The notes under the pieces were generated by a model. That model was given only the letters and a program-made list of their open reading frames with translations. It was not told where the DNA came from and searched no databases. A program made the position numbers and the translations under genes. Below, one piece after another: positions 63,220-64,000 of a DNA stretch of 64,000 bases. Every line of letters starts with the position of its first letter. The first letter of the stretch is position 1. This DNA is from Tenacibaculum caenipelagi. Lineage in GTDB: Bacteria > Bacteroidota > Bacteroidia > Flavobacteriales > Flavobacteriaceae. The DNA lies in contig NZ_SNYH01000001.1 of assembly GCF_004363005.1 (NCBI RefSeq), positions 186,001 through 250,000 on the forward strand. Direction: 5' to 3'.

Positions 63220-63468
63220 TTATTTTTCATTCATTTTAAGAAAGTCGACGTAATTATCAATTACATCATCACCAACTTTCCAGTTCTTACCTTTATTTTC
63301 TTTCAAGTATATTATACCTGCTAATTCAATTATATTATCAGCTATAGCTTCAAAATCCTCACCTTTTGCAACCCAATGTTCACTTTCTATAGATATTTTA
63401 AACCCTTTATCTAATAGTAGTTTATATATAGGAGCCTCTATATTTCCTGCTATAGCTATTCTTTCCAT
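63220..63468 (-). CDS. Small uncharacterised protein between hemB and hemL
   Basis: 82 aa. No signal peptide. Alternating hydrophobic/charged pattern with MERIAIAGNIEAPIYKLLLDKGF at the start and KGKNWKVGDDVIDNYVDFLKMNEK at the end; probably a small globular alpha/beta fold. Begins 1 bp after the hemB stop and abuts hemL, so it is in the operon. Function and family not recognised. Confidence 0.75.
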   Translation of the reverse strand: MERIAIAGNIEAPIYKLLLDKGFKISIESEHWVAKGEDFEAIADNIIELAGIIYLKENKGKNWKVGDDVIDNYVDFLKMNEK

Positions 63469-63469
63469 T

Positions 63470-64000
<531 letters not shown>

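Overview
The window comes from the chromosome of a member of the Bacteroidota, most likely a marine Flavobacteriaceae (Tenacibaculum/Polaribacter-like; genus is inference). The DNA is AT-rich. Recognisable promoters have the Bacteroidota TTG-N19-TAnnTTTG form, Shine-Dalgarno sites are weak or absent, and there are type IX secretion (T9SS) sorting domains, PorP/SprF proteins, TonB-linked receptors and surface-type lipoproteins. No rRNA, tRNA, CRISPR array, prophage or insertion sequence was seen.

Layout. 1-7.4 kb (minus): a surface-adhesion locus with a T9SS type B protein, a PorP/SprF-like outer-membrane protein and a very large SprB-like adhesin that runs out of the window. 7.7-11.7 kb: cytidylate kinase, the NAD(P)HX repair enzyme, and a sodium:solute symporter preceded by an unlisted 34-residue membrane peptide. 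11.8-15.1 kb (minus): a PhoX-like lipoprotein and a di-heme peroxidase. 15.2-19.8 kb: a gene-poor stretch holding several tiny transcription units, three with a short ORF followed by a strong terminator, then a small lipoprotein gene, a TPR sensor kinase and its NarL-type response regulator. I consider this the most interesting region. 19.8-28.8 kb: acetyl-CoA synthetase, a candidate small RNA, an AraC regulator, a TauE/SafE exporter, a serine hydrolase, the divergent dps/oxyR pair and a SulP transporter. 28.9-32.5 kb: pyrR, pyrB, two small proteins, ribonuclease Z and a frameshifted CoA-binding protein gene. 32.5-42.9 kb: an outer-membrane receptor-like barrel, FabH, HtpG, an SGNH hydrolase, a DUF885 lipoprotein, and an ECF sigma/membrane-protein pair with a matched divergent ECF-type promoter.

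42.9-49.2 kb: a second ECF sigma with an RskA-like anti-sigma, convergent with an envelope operon of two half-size DUF4331 proteins, a TPR lipoprotein and a TonB-dependent receptor. 49.4-54.6 kb: a TIGR01777 epimerase-like protein, an acetyltransferase, a TPR lipoprotein, a protein with an internal duplication, and a DUF6263-like protein. 54.7-58.1 kb: fused E1 and convergent E2 of a branched-chain 2-oxo acid dehydrogenase. 58.4-64 kb (minus): a heme-biosynthesis run in the order hemB, small ORF, hemL, hemE, thioredoxin-like, EI24, hemF.

How the parts work together: the first locus builds and exports surface adhesins. The two ECF systems and the TPR two-component system are envelope-linked sensing circuits. 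pyrR/pyrB, cmk, the hem genes, the 2-oxo acid dehydrogenase and acs are housekeeping metabolism. All functions are read from translated sequence and remembered family features; no database search was run.
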